Shown in pieces: positions 37,566 through 46,627 of a stretch of 64,000 bases of DNA. How positions within the stretch are numbered: the first letter of the stretch is position 1; each line of letters begins with the position of its first letter. This DNA is from Psychrobacter luti (lineage in GTDB: Bacteria; Pseudomonadota; Gammaproteobacteria; Pseudomonadales; Moraxellaceae). The notes below the pieces were generated by a model. The model searched no databases and was not told the DNA's origin. It saw only the letters and a program-made list of their open reading frames with translations. The stretch lies in NCBI RefSeq assembly GCF_014192115.1, contig NZ_JACHXL010000005.1, positions 1 to 64,000 on the forward strand, given 5' to 3'. Made by a program: the position numbers and the translations under genes.

Positions 37566-38660
37566 TTATGGTTTGATAGCAACTTTTAAGACCCCATCAC
37601 GCTGATGCATAAATAAATCATATGCTTCTACAATATCGTCTAGCGCATAAGTATGAGTCACCATCTCTGATAGATCTACACGACCTGACTCAATGACATT
37701 CAGCAAACGACGCATGCGTTCCTTACCACCTGGACAAAGTGCCGTACGAATCGTATGATCGCCAAGGCCAGCAGCGAAATTCGCTATTGGAATGACTAAA
37801 TCCTCAGAATAAACGCCGAGGCTTGAAAAAGTTCCACCCGGTTTTAATATCTTTATGCATTGATTAAAGGTAGCTTGCAAACCTAACGCCTCGATACTGC
37901 TATCGACGCCACGCCCACCAGTGATTTTCATGATTTCATCGACCACATCAACTTCTGTAAAATTAAGTGTAATGTCCGCTCCTAATTTCTTCGCCATCTC
38001 TAGACGCTGATTGTTACCATCAACAGCGATAATTAGTGACGCACCTTTGAGCCTTGCCCCAGCAGTAGCACATAAGCCAATAGGCCCCTGTGCAAAGATA
38101 GCGACGACATCACCGATCTGAATATTAGCGTTTTCTGCCCCCTTGAAGCCTGTTGACATAATGTCAGGACACATCAGCACTTGCTCATCCGTCAGTCCAT
38201 CTGGCACTGGACATAGATTGGCCTGTGCATCAGGCACTAGCACATACTCTGCTTGCGTACCATCAATATGATTACCAAAGCGCCAACCGCCAGTAGCCTT
38301 ATAACCATGACAAGAGCATTTGCCATCGGCATCAAGATAGCCTCCATCTTGTGAGGGGAAGCCATCTTGGCTAGCATAAGAGGTAAAGGTTGGACAAATC
38401 GCGCCAGCGATGACTCGTTGACCTTCTTTATAGCCCATTACGGCACTACCTAACTTTTCAATAATACCTACTGGTTCATGCCCAATCGTCAACCCTTTTG
38501 CAACAGGATACTCACCTTTAAAAATATGAATATCGGTACCGCAAATCGTGGTGGTGGTAATTTTTAATAAAGCATCGTTCGGGCCGACATCAGGAATTTT
38601 CTTTTCAACAATTTCAATTTTACCTGGCTCAACGAATATTAATGATTTCATCATAGTCAT
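37566..38660 (-). CDS. Zinc-dependent alcohol dehydrogenase, secondary-alcohol type
   Basis: The 364-residue medium-chain dehydrogenase has catalytic zinc ligands Cys40 (TICGTDIH) and His61-Glu62 (IGHEPVG). It resembles the Clostridium beijerinckii/Thermoanaerobacter isopropanol dehydrogenases: GGWRFGN, STGFKGAENANIQIG and ALCPGGKERM. The nucleotide strand ends in AVDGNN; Asp here favours NAD rather than NADP. The usual four-Cys structural zinc loop is not intact. The start at 38660 is set by AAGGAG 6 bases upstream; further in-frame starts up to 38759 are rejected. A palindrome lies 109 bp upstream. Confidence 0.9.
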   Translation of the reverse strand: MTMMKSLIFVEPGKIEIVEKKIPDVGPNDALLKITTTTICGTDIHIFKGEYPVAKGLTIGHEPVGIIEKLGSAVMGYKEGQRVIAGAICPTFTSYASQDGFPSQDGGYLDADGKCSCHGYKATGGWRFGNHIDGTQAEYVLVPDAQANLCPVPDGLTDEQVLMCPDIMSTGFKGAENANIQIGDVVAIFAQGPIGLCATAGARLKGASLIIAVDGNNQRLEMAKKLGADITLNFTEVDVVDEIMKITGGRGVDSSIEALGLQATFNQCIKILKPGGTFSSLGVYSEDLVIPIANFAAGLGDHTIRTALCPGGKERMRRLLNVIESGRVDLSEMVTHTYALDDIVEAYDLFMHQRDGVLKVAIKP

Positions 38661-38768
38661 ATCGTACTCCTTGTTAAACTGACCTCTGATTAGAGGATAG
38701 TAGGCATTATTAATGGCGCTTAAATGACCTATATATCCAGTGTATGCCATCAGAGTCACTATTAACAG

Positions 38769-38797
38769 ATAAATCCCTATCTATATTAGGGATTTAT
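38769..38797. promoter_or_regulatory. Perfect 11-bp dyad upstream of adh
   Basis: ATAAATCCCTA (38769-38779) and TAGGGATTTAT (38787-38797) form a perfect inverted repeat with a 7-base spacer. No T run follows on either strand, so an operator is more likely than a terminator. It sits between the NRDE gene and adh. Confidence 0.5.
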
Positions 38798-38874
38798 AGT
38801 TGCCTCTGTAATGAGTCTTAAATAATGAATAGAACAGCTTAGCCATAAGTCAGAGTAAAATGACAATAGATAAA

Positions 38875-39687
38875 TTACTGATATTCTCGACTCTGTAGTT
38901 GAGCACGGAAGATAGGTTCGGCATGGATAGGACTTGGAGATTGATTTAAAGTCAGAATACTTTGCGTGCGAGTCCCATAAGTTGGTACATTTTTTTCTGT
39001 ATCACCAAAAGCAATAGGCTTGATATAAACAGAAGATAGCGTCTGCTCAATCTCAACAGCCATACCAGTATCGGGTAGTTTATCTGCTGGCGCTGGAGTG
39101 TTGTCTGACAACACATTAAAAGCAGCATCTCGCCAGTACTCAAGCGAGTTATCTTCTGCAATTAGCGGCAGTACTTCTTGACGTAGCCGACTCCTCAAGC
39201 GTTCGGTCTTAAACCAGCTATCTTCTGGCTGACCGTTAGAGAGTACATGCAAGCCTGCATATAATGGTGTTGGGGCATGACCACGATTATTGACGATTAA
39301 TGCTTGCTTGGCATCGCCGATAATAAGATTAAAGCCAGCATAGCCTTGCAAATCGATTTGTCGAGCGAAAGCCATCGGTGATAAATCACTGCTCAGAAAC
39401 TCAGCTACTAACTCGCCACGAGAGCGCTCATCATTACTTGCTTGCACCCCATCACGAAAATTCAATACGGCTGCCCAACGTCCGTTTTGCTCATAAAAAT
39501 CGCCATATGGCTCTTGATGAATGCCGAGCCACGTGCCGCCACTTTGCTTATCACGCCCTGCATAAATAGGCTTATCCGCCCACTGGTGTAGCGGCGCTGT
39601 CGGACGCTGCAAAAACTCATCACGGTTAGATAATAAAACCAAAGGCAGTTCATCAAATAACTGCCAAGCAATGGCGACAATACACAT
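38875..39687 (-). CDS. NRDE (TANGO2-like) family protein
   Basis: The 270-residue protein opens with MCIVAIAW, which has the conserved Cys2 of an N-terminal-nucleophile-like fold, followed by the name-giving LLSNRDEFLQRPT and GGTWLGI. The human homologue TANGO2 is linked to lipid and haem handling; bacterial function is unresolved. Monocistronic on minus, 186 bp downstream of the DUF4139 gene. Confidence 0.9.
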   Translation of the reverse strand: MCIVAIAWQLFDELPLVLLSNRDEFLQRPTAPLHQWADKPIYAGRDKQSGGTWLGIHQEPYGDFYEQNGRWAAVLNFRDGVQASNDERSRGELVAEFLSSDLSPMAFARQIDLQGYAGFNLIIGDAKQALIVNNRGHAPTPLYAGLHVLSNGQPEDSWFKTERLRSRLRQEVLPLIAEDNSLEYWRDAAFNVLSDNTPAPADKLPDTGMAVEIEQTLSSVYIKPIAFGDTEKNVPTYGTRTQSILTLNQSPSPIHAEPIFRAQLQSREYQ

Positions 39688-39750
39688 AGTTTTCCTTTTA
39701 TATGATTGGTATTCTTTTCAATACAAAATAGAGTCGTTCAAAATAGCATT

Positions 39751-39822
39751 CTACTAGGATAAATTTTACTCGCTTGCTGTGCGCTTCGCACTCTAAAGGC
39801 TTCACAAAATCTATCCTAGCAG
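39751..39822. repeat. REP-like nested palindromic element
   Basis: The 17-base outer arms (39751-39767 and 39806-39822; core CTAGGATARATTTT) match at 15 positions. A perfect inner hairpin GTGCG-CTT-CGCAC (39779-39791) sits between them. The 72-bp non-coding element lies between the DUF4139 and NRDE genes and has the plan of a REP or miniature palindromic element. Fragments with CTAGGATA also occur near 8053 and 48588. Confidence 0.7.
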
Positions 39823-39873
39823 CACTGCATTATTCGTTTTAAGTTAAATGGATTGCATAGTTTTGCTTTAACA

Positions 39874-41478
39874 TTAATTGGTGCTTAACTTTTTATCCGC
39901 AGGGTAGCTAATTTGATACGTCGATTGCACGACTTTTGATTGCTTACTTGGCAAATCAAACTCCCAAGCGACCATGCCTTTATTGTCATTCCAGTCTTTT
40001 TGGCTAATAGCCGGCGTGTGCGCCGCAGTAACCTTAATGCTGTCATCACTGCTAACTGGCTCAGCGCTCAACACTTGCAAGCGCACGCTACGATTGTGCT
40101 GATTGGTAAATTGATAAGCCTGAGTGATGGTTTTGGTTTGTTGACGGTTAAATACGCCTTTATCGCCCTGTTTATTCTCATCGGTCAATTGCTTCACCAG
40201 CAAACTTGGGTCAATACCAAAACCTATGCCCTGCTCTTTCAGGTTTTGATAATTATAGCGCGACTGTCCAACATAGTTATCATCACGATACAGTTGCAAT
40301 GAGCCATCCGCCCAAGCTGGTGTCAAAAATGGCGCAGACGCATACCAATAAGCAGCGGTCTCGGCACTTGGCGTGCTACGTAGCCAAAGCTTACTGGTGC
40401 CAGATTGCTCATCAATGACCGTGCGTACGCGCCTGCCATCACTTGGAATACTCACACGCTGCGGCAGTCTATATTCGGTGATGCCATTTTTATTTTGACT
40501 GCTGACGCTAAAGCTCGGTAGCGGTGGCATATCATCTGCACCGCCGCCATAATTGTCTCTTTCAGACACGACCACTGGCGCCGCTTCCATCATTGGTTGT
40601 GCATAACGGCTTAACTTAGCCTGCTCTTCCTCATATAACGATAAGCGCTCCACTCTTGGCAGCTGACTGGTCGTCGTTTGATTGGGATTAACGGTACTTA
40701 AGATAACCGGCACATTGTTCCAATTTTCGCCTGTTTGTTGGGCGATGACAGCAGAGGCGGTAATATTAAGCTGTTTATTATCGGTATTTAAGCGAGCTTG
40801 ATAGGTTGGCTCCCAACTAGCACCGCGCACCTGATAGTGCAGTTTAACGGTACTTGGCGTACGACTGGCGGTACGTACACTGACTTGGGTCACACTATTC
40901 TGTTTTGAGGTAGTACTGCCCGCCAGAAGCTGATTCAGCGCATCTTTCGCTTGCGCCTCTCGCTGCTGTAGCTCGACAATTCTTTTATTAATACTGGCCG
41001 CTTGCGTCTCTAAATCGCGTGCATTATTGGCAAGGGTGGCAGTCGTATTGATTTGCGTGACCTTGGTTAAATTTTGCAAATAAGCTTTGGTTAAACGTGC
41101 CGCTTCTAATTCAGCGCTGATATCGGTGAGATTTTTTTTTTGGCTCTGTACTTTGGCGTCACCTTGATATTGGACATATTGACATTGTGCCGCTTGTTCA
41201 GCGCTTAAGGTTTCGATACTGACTTCGCCAACATTGACATTGCCCAATGCTTGAACGCTGATACTATCTGGTTCGATGGTTGGCGATAAGCAAGAAAAAA
41301 CCAGTGTCTGCTCGCCGCTACCGCTAATTGGCAAAGTACGCGTTACACTGGCTAAGCCTTGGTAAATAGTGATGTTCTCAATATTGCTCATCGCCGCTTG
41401 GGCATTTATAGGAACCCACAGCGTTAAGCCTGAAGCTACTACACCTAGCACGGATAATGTCGATAAATATGGCTGCAT
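39874..41478 (-). CDS. DUF4139/MuiA-like secreted protein
   Basis: The 534-residue protein has a signal peptide (about 1-28, ending AQA). N-terminal DUF4140-like region: ITIYQGLASVTRTL. A coiled coil at about 110-185 follows, and then the DUF4139 domain with YQVRGASWEPTYQARL and VPVILSTVNP. Myxobacterial MuiA, a member of this family, affects mucoidy; enzymatic function is unknown. Predicted periplasmic or exported. Monocistronic. Confidence 0.88.
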   Translation of the reverse strand: MQPYLSTLSVLGVVASGLTLWVPINAQAAMSNIENITIYQGLASVTRTLPISGSGEQTLVFSCLSPTIEPDSISVQALGNVNVGEVSIETLSAEQAAQCQYVQYQGDAKVQSQKKNLTDISAELEAARLTKAYLQNLTKVTQINTTATLANNARDLETQAASINKRIVELQQREAQAKDALNQLLAGSTTSKQNSVTQVSVRTASRTPSTVKLHYQVRGASWEPTYQARLNTDNKQLNITASAVIAQQTGENWNNVPVILSTVNPNQTTTSQLPRVERLSLYEEEQAKLSRYAQPMMEAAPVVVSERDNYGGGADDMPPLPSFSVSSQNKNGITEYRLPQRVSIPSDGRRVRTVIDEQSGTSKLWLRSTPSAETAAYWYASAPFLTPAWADGSLQLYRDDNYVGQSRYNYQNLKEQGIGFGIDPSLLVKQLTDENKQGDKGVFNRQQTKTITQAYQFTNQHNRSVRLQVLSAEPVSSDDSIKVTAAHTPAISQKDWNDNKGMVAWEFDLPSKQSKVVQSTYQISYPADKKLSTN

Positions 41479-41690
41479 AAGGGTTCCTTAGGAAGTGAAG
41501 CGCTTTTTTTCATCTTATCGGTTTTTGCAAGGCTTTGCTATTTATTCAACAATGCAACCATCAATTCATTTATCGAGTTATCTGTACATACACTCAACCA
41601 TTTATTTGTCGATAAACTTATCATAGTATTCCCAAGGGATGAATTTTGCTATTATGAGCTACATTCCATTATCAATAATATGATGCTCTT

Positions 41691-42575
41691 ATGATGATTC
41701 ACCCTCAGTATGATCCCGTAGCGCTATCTTTGGGACCAGTAGAAGTGCACTGGTATGGCTTAATGTATCTGTTGGCCTTTGCCGCCGCTTATGGCCTTGC
41801 TTGGTATCGCAGCACCAAACGCGACAATTGGACCACCGATATGGTCTCTGATTTGGTCTTTTATGGGGCGCTTGGTGTCATTTTAGGCGGTCGCATTGGT
41901 TATGTACTGTTTTATCAGTTCGGCGAGCTTTTGCAAAACCCTGCGTATCTGTTGCGAGTTTGGGAAGGCGGTATGTCTTTTCACGGTGGCTTTATCGGCG
42001 TCATGCTGGGCATGTGGTTCTTTGCGCGTAAATATAAAAAGACCACTTTTCAAGTGTTCGATTTTATCGTGCCTTGCGTGCCGACTGGCTTATTATTTGG
42101 TCGTATCGGTAACTATATCAATGGTGAGCTATGGGGACGTGTCTCAGACGGTGGCTACAACTGGCTGACTTATTTCCCGCAAGCCGCTGCCTTTGATATG
42201 GAGCAATTACAGACCAATCCTGAGCTACAAGAGTTAATGCTTGAGGTAAATGGACAGTATTTATTGCCGCGTCACCCCTCACAGCTATACGAAGCCTTTG
42301 CCGAAGGTCTGCTGCTATTTATCTTTTTATGGTGGTATTCATCAAAACCGCGCCCACGTATGGCAGCATCTGCGGTGTTCTTATTAGGCTACGGTATCAG
42401 CCGCTTTATCATCGAGTTCTTCCGTCAGCCAGATGCCGACCAAGGATTCATCTTGTTAGGCTGGATGACCAAAGGGCAACTCTTAAGCGCACCGATGATT
42501 ATCGCCGGCTTAATCATGCTGATCTATGCTTATAAGCGCGGTATTTATGATTGGGGTAAGCAGTCAGCTTATTAA
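41691..42575 (+). CDS. lgt: Prolipoprotein diacylglyceryl transferase
   Basis: The 294-residue, seven-helix inner-membrane enzyme transfers diacylglycerol from phosphatidylglycerol to the lipobox cysteine. Signature GRIGNYINGELWGR (about 139-152), essential His in SFHGGFIG and HPSQLYEA are present. ATG 41691 is followed directly by another ATG (41694). First gene of lgt-thyA-folA. It would process the two lipoproteins of this window. Confidence 0.96.
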   Translation: MMIHPQYDPVALSLGPVEVHWYGLMYLLAFAAAYGLAWYRSTKRDNWTTDMVSDLVFYGALGVILGGRIGYVLFYQFGELLQNPAYLLRVWEGGMSFHGGFIGVMLGMWFFARKYKKTTFQVFDFIVPCVPTGLLFGRIGNYINGELWGRVSDGGYNWLTYFPQAAAFDMEQLQTNPELQELMLEVNGQYLLPRHPSQLYEAFAEGLLLFIFLWWYSSKPRPRMAASAVFLLGYGISRFIIEFFRQPDADQGFILLGWMTKGQLLSAPMIIAGLIMLIYAYKRGIYDWGKQSAY

Positions 42576-42661
42576 TACTTACTTAGCATTAATGTCTTTA
42601 TTAACAGCTATATAAAGAATTATATTAAAGATACGTTCTAACAGCGTAAAAGAGCAATTTT

Positions 42662-43534
42662 ATGAGCAGTTATTATCACAACAGTAAAAATGAGCAAGCC
42701 TATTTAGATTTGTTACAACACGTCCTTACTCATGGCAGCGAAAAAGGCGATCGTACTGGCACCGGTACACTGAGCCACTTTGGTGCGCAGCTACGTTTTG
42801 ACTTGGCAGATGGGTTTCCCCTATTAACCACTAAAAAAGTCCATTTTAAATCTATCGTCTATGAACTATTTTGGTTTTTAAGTGGTAGCACCCACGTTGA
42901 TTATTTACAAGAAAATGGTGTGCGCATCTGGAACGAGTGGTCGACTGCTGAGCAAACGGCGCGCTTTAACCGTCCTGCTGGTGATTTAGGGCCAGTTTAT
43001 GGTCATCAATGGCGCAATTATGGTGCTACTAAAGATGAAAACGGTATCTACAATAACGATGGTATCGATCAAATTACCCAAGTCATTGAGCAAATAAAGA
43101 ATAATCCCAATTCACGACGCTTAATCGTTTCTGGTTGGAATCCTGGTGAAGCGGAACAAGTTGCCTTGCCTCCTTGTCATACTTTATTTCAATTTTTCGT
43201 TGCAGATAATAAGCTGTCATGCCAGCTCTATCAACGCTCAGCGGATTTATTCCTAGGCGTGCCTTTTAATATTGCCAGCTACGCTTTGCTTACTCATATG
43301 GTGGCGCAAGTATGTGGATTAGAGGTTGGTGAATTTATCTGGACAGGCGGTGATTGTCATATTTACCAAAACCATCGCGAGCAAGTTGAGCTGCAATTGA
43401 CGCGTGAGCTTTATACGCTGCCAACCTTGACCCTTAACCCTGATGTAACAGATATTTTTGCCTTTAACTATAACGATATCAGCGTCGATGGTTATGAGTC
43501 GCATCCTGCCATTAAGGCCAAGGTTGCAGTCTAA
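42662..43534 (+). CDS. thyA: Thymidylate synthase
   Basis: The 290-residue enzyme makes dTMP from dUMP using methylene-tetrahydrofolate. GDRTGTGT, the catalytic Cys in [11 protein letters not shown], and [18 protein letters not shown] are canonical. It is 26 residues longer than E. coli ThyA through an insertion around 95-130 ([11 protein letters not shown] and [14 protein letters not shown] parts). 86 bp after lgt, 43 bp before folA. Confidence 0.97.
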   Translation: MSSYYHNSKNEQAYLDLLQHVLTHGSEKGDRTGTGTLSHFGAQLRFDLADGFPLLTTKKVHFKSIVYELFWFLSGSTHVDYLQENGVRIWNEWSTAEQTARFNRPAGDLGPVYGHQWRNYGATKDENGIYNNDGIDQITQVIEQIKNNPNSRRLIVSGWNPGEAEQVALPPCHTLFQFFVADNKLSCQLYQRSADLFLGVPFNIASYALLTHMVAQVCGLEVGEFIWTGGDCHIYQNHREQVELQLTRELYTLPTLTLNPDVTDIFAFNYNDISVDGYESHPAIKAKVAV

Positions 43535-43577
43535 ATTTTATCGCTTGAATATTAAAAGACAATAAAAAGGATACCTT

Positions 43578-44147
43578 ATGAGTTATGCCAATACCGAAGT
43601 TGCCCAGATTGCGGCTATCAGTAGCAATCGCTGTATCGGCAAAGGAAACGAGCTACCGTGGTATATCTCAGCTGACTTGCAGCATTTTAAAAGCATGACG
43701 ACCAAGCAAAATGATAGCGCGATACAAGGTATCGTCATCATGGGTCGTAAGACTTTTGAGTCGATGGGTAGCAAACCACTGCCAAAACGTATCAGCTTTA
43801 TCATCACCAGCCAATTAGACTATGCTGAGCAAAGTGGCTTAGTTGATAGTGTAAAAGCTTATGTGATGCATAATTTAGACGATGCGCTGACGCAAGCGGC
43901 TAGCCTTGCCCATGGTGCTCATCTTGACACCATTTGGGTCATCGGTGGCGAGCGCGTGTTTAAAGAAGCGATGATGTATACCGACCGTGTCGAGCTGACG
44001 CATGTCGATACTGACATTATGGATGGCGATGCGTTTTATCCAGAGCTGCCAAATGAGTTTGTAGTCGCGGAAGAATCCCAGCAGATGCACGATGAAAAAA
44101 GTGGCTTAGATTTTAAGTTTGTGACTTATAGAAGAAAAGAAGACTAA
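43578..44147 (+). CDS. folA: Dihydrofolate reductase
   Basis: The 189-residue enzyme regenerates tetrahydrofolate used up by ThyA, encoded just upstream. IAAISSNRCIGKGNELPW with the substrate-binding Trp, GRKTFESMG, and IWVIGGERVF mark the folate and NADPH sites. Slightly longer than E. coli DHFR (159). AAAGGATACCTT precedes the ATG. Confidence 0.96.
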   Translation: MSYANTEVAQIAAISSNRCIGKGNELPWYISADLQHFKSMTTKQNDSAIQGIVIMGRKTFESMGSKPLPKRISFIITSQLDYAEQSGLVDSVKAYVMHNLDDALTQAASLAHGAHLDTIWVIGGERVFKEAMMYTDRVELTHVDTDIMDGDAFYPELPNEFVVAEESQQMHDEKSGLDFKFVTYRRKED

Positions 44148-44199
44148 TGTCATTTGATATGACATTTCATGAACTATCAATAAAGAGGAGAAAGCAAAT

Positions 44200-44211
44200 A
44201 TGGAAAATTAA
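44200..44211 (+). other. Minimal three-codon ORF (M-E-N-stop) behind a strong ribosome site
   Basis: AAAGAGGAGAAAG (44183-44195) is a near-ideal Shine-Dalgarno, 5 bases before ATG-GAA-AAT-TAA. The frame is too short for a functional protein. It may be a leader mini-ORF, a decayed gene start or chance. Confidence 0.35.
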
Positions 44212-44213
44212 AA

Positions 44214-44241
44214 AAGCCCAGCAAAATTAATTGCTGAGCTT
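44214..44241. other. Hairpin after the mini-ORF
   Basis: AAGCCCAGCAA (44214-44224) pairs with TTGCTGAGCTT (44231-44241), one mismatch. T runs are only on the minus side; on plus it is a leader stem, not a terminator. Confidence 0.55.
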
Positions 44242-44258
44242 AAAAACTTTTACATTAG

Positions 44259-44411
44259 ACAGCTATGGAGACTAACTCCAGTGTTAGCTTACTAATAAAG
44301 TTTATTCACCTTGGACGGTTTATATATTTTATAGTAAATGCCATTAATAGCAAATGCTAATATTTGTCTACGTCTCCATAGTTGTGAAATTAAAATCATA
44401 ATTATGGAGGT
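44259..44411 (+). promoter_or_regulatory. Candidate translational RNA switch in the leader of the 43-residue protein
   Basis: Segment A (44259-44272, containing CTATGGAGAC) and segment B (44372-44385, containing GTCTCCATAG) pair over 14 continuous positions with one G-U. B also pairs with the ribosome-site region C (44396-44411, containing TATGGAGG) in a 16-position hairpin with an 8-base loop (12 Watson-Crick, 4 G-U), which buries the entire GGAGG. A-B and B-C exclude each other. Between A and B are a local TGGAG/CTCCA hairpin competing for A, and a CAAAT/ATTTG hairpin (44351-44366). This is read from sequence; function is inference. Confidence 0.55.
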
Positions 44412-44415
44412 CATA

Positions 44416-44547
44416 ATGACCATTCAATGCGGTTATCCTAAAGCTGTGCATGTTCGTTGGTATTTGTGCTATCGATTTAATCGTTGGGAGCGCGTTTGCG
44501 AGCACTGTCGCAGCTACCCAAACCAACAGTTAACTTTTGATTTCTAA
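44416..44547 (+). CDS. 43-residue Cys- and aromatic-rich small protein
   Basis: The frame starts at ATG 44416 with GGAGG 5 bases upstream and ends in its own terminator 40 bp later. The protein has four cysteines (CGYP, YLCYRF, and VCEHC), several Trp/Tyr/Arg residues and a basic centre, suggesting a tiny zinc- or RNA-binding fold; that is inference. I do not recognise a family. An in-frame ATG at 44338 lacks a ribosome site. The preceding leader can fold to hide the ribosome site, so expression is probably conditional. Confidence 0.65.
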   Translation: MTIQCGYPKAVHVRWYLCYRFNRWERVCEHCRSYPNQQLTFDF

Positions 44548-44587
44548 TGATTAGAAAGTCTTAACTGTTCAATATTATTAATTTTAG

Positions 44588-44622
44588 AATGACAACAGTC
44601 TTAGGGCTGTTGTCATTTTTTT
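44588..44622. terminator. Terminator between the small protein gene and uvrC
   Basis: AATGACAACAG (44588-44598) pairs with CTGTTGTCATT (44607-44617), followed by seven T on plus. On minus it is weaker. Confidence 0.92.
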
Positions 44623-44634
44623 ATGAAAATCCAC

Positions 44635-46479
44635 TTATTCATGCAGCACTTTATAAACGGTTTTCGCTAATATCGGACCAATCCCCTGCACGCCAGCCAG
44701 TTCTTGCTGTGACGCCCCAAGCAATTGCTGCATGCCACCAAAGTGATTGAGCAAGTCACGACGACGCTTTTCACCCAGCCCTGGAATCACTTCTAGCACT
44801 GATGACGAACGGCGCTTATCACGCTTCTTACGGTGCGCGGTGATTGCAAAACGATGTGCCTCATCGCGAATATGCATTAATAAATGCAGCGCCTTACTAT
44901 CCATAGGCAAATCAAGCGGCTCATGGTCAAGGAAATGCAATACTTCAAGTCCTGCTTTGCGCCCCTCGCCTTTGGCTACGCCGATAAGCAAGGTATCGCC
45001 TAAAATGCCCAATTCTACTAGCACCTCTTTTGCCATACTGAGCTGACCTTTACCACCATCAATCAGCAATAAATCAGGCAATGGCTGCTTTTTATAACGC
45101 CGTGTCAGCACTTGCTTCATCGCCGCATAGTCATCACCACCGACAATATCATGAATCGCATATTGGCGATAATCACGGCGACGCGAACCACCTTGGTCAA
45201 ACACCACACAGCTACCAATGGTCGCCTCACCCATGGTATGCGAGATATCAAAACACTCGATACGGTCGATGGTTCGATCAGTAACCTCTGCTAGCACCTC
45301 TTTAAGCGCGCCAAAGCGGGCATGCAATTCTAAATAGTCACCAAGTTTGGTTTTTAGTGCATTATTGGTATTAAGTTTTGCCAAATCTAACCACTCAGCG
45401 CGGTGCTCACGGACATTGGTTTTAATGACGACTTTGCTACCAAAATGCGTGGCCAGCGCTTCACTCACCGCTATCTGATCGGGTAGCTCATGACTGAGTA
45501 TAATCTCTGCTGGCAAGTCATCGGTCACCTGAAAATAAAATGAGGTAATAAAGGCGGACAAGTTATCAGCAAGCGGCTCACTGCTATCAACATCAGGGAA
45601 ATAATTCTTACCGCCGAGCACGCGCCCGCCACGCACCGTCAATACATTGACACAGGTCATGCCTGCTTGGCTGGCAATAGCTATTACATCTGCCTCACCT
45701 TGTACGGTATAAACGGCTTGCTTTGCTTGTACTTCACGCAGCATAGACAGCTGATCACGATAAAAGACCGCCTTTTCAAAATCTAACACTTCAGCCGCGC
45801 CTTCCATTTTTTCAATCAGCGTACTATGGATATCGCTAGAATCGCCTTTTAGGAAACGAATGGTATTATTGACGTCCTCGCTATATTCTTCTGGCGACAC
45901 CAAACCAACACAGGGCGCACGGCAACGCTTAATCTGATACTCAAGGCATGGGCGCTTACGCTGTTTAAAAAAGGTATTGGTACATTGGCGCATTTGAAAC
46001 ATTTTTTGCATGAGCACCAGCGTCTCTTTTGCCGCATGCGCAGAAGGGAAAGGACCAAAAAACCGTCCTTTTTGGTGATTGCCCTTACCGCGCCCATAAG
46101 CCAATCTTGGATAAGGCTTATCTGCTGAGATAAACACATAAAGGTAGGATTTATCATCACGCAGTAGCACGTTATAAGGCGGACGATGTTCTTTAATCAG
46201 ATTTTGCTCGAGTAGCAGCGCTTCAGTTTCACTACGGGTAATAATGGTTTCGATGTTATGAATCCGCGCGACTAACGCTCGCGTCTTTGGATGGTCAATG
46301 GTTTTCGCAAAGTAACTATTGACGCGACTTTTAAGCGATTTGGCTTTACCGACATAAAGAATATCGCCATTTTTACCCAGCATTTTATACACCCCTGGCA
46401 AATTTGGCAGGCGCTGAATCAAATGCTTAAGACGGGCTTTTTTATCGTCGACGGGAATCGATGCTGAGACATTAACCAT
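44635..46479 (-). CDS. uvrC: Excinuclease ABC subunit C
   Basis: UvrC makes both incisions in nucleotide excision repair. In the 614-residue protein the GIY-YIG domain is N-terminal ([20 protein letters not shown]), the UVR motif follows (near [17 protein letters not shown]), then the RNase H-like 5' incision domain ([27 protein letters not shown]) and tandem helix-hairpin-helix repeats ([31 protein letters not shown]). ATG 46479 is preferred to TTG 46497. The upstream membrane gene has a terminator in between. Confidence 0.96.
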   Translation of the reverse strand: MVNVSASIPVDDKKARLKHLIQRLPNLPGVYKMLGKNGDILYVGKAKSLKSRVNSYFAKTIDHPKTRALVARIHNIETIITRSETEALLLEQNLIKEHRPPYNVLLRDDKSYLYVFISADKPYPRLAYGRGKGNHQKGRFFGPFPSAHAAKETLVLMQKMFQMRQCTNTFFKQRKRPCLEYQIKRCRAPCVGLVSPEEYSEDVNNTIRFLKGDSSDIHSTLIEKMEGAAEVLDFEKAVFYRDQLSMLREVQAKQAVYTVQGEADVIAIASQAGMTCVNVLTVRGGRVLGGKNYFPDVDSSEPLADNLSAFITSFYFQVTDDLPAEIILSHELPDQIAVSEALATHFGSKVVIKTNVREHRAEWLDLAKLNTNNALKTKLGDYLELHARFGALKEVLAEVTDRTIDRIECFDISHTMGEATIGSCVVFDQGGSRRRDYRQYAIHDIVGGDDYAAMKQVLTRRYKKQPLPDLLLIDGGKGQLSMAKEVLVELGILGDTLLIGVAKGEGRKAGLEVLHFLDHEPLDLPMDSKALHLLMHIRDEAHRFAITAHRKKRDKRRSSSVLEVIPGLGEKRRRDLLNHFGGMQQLLGASQQELAGVQGIGPILAKTVYKVLHE

Positions 46480-46572
46480 AGAATTTACTGCTCTCAAGAT
46501 ACTGATATATAGCTATTTATGGGGCGATAGTAAGCGTTTTACAAGAACCTTTATCAGCTTAGCAACAACCAT

Positions 46573-46599
46573 AAAAGAAGCCAGCACCAAGGCTGACTT
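46573..46599 (-). terminator. Probable terminator of the DUF3360 gene
   Basis: On minus AAGTCAGC pairs with GCTGGCTT (46592-46599 with 46578-46585, one G-T), followed by CTTTTAT. Confidence 0.65.
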
Positions 46600-46627
46600 T
46601 TTGCAGAAAAACAACCCTACAGTGCGA

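Noticed and set aside
44311..44335. Promoter TTGGAC...TATAGT in the switch leader
   Set aside because: The spacer is only 13 bases, too short for sigma70; not annotated, though a start here would weaken the switch model.
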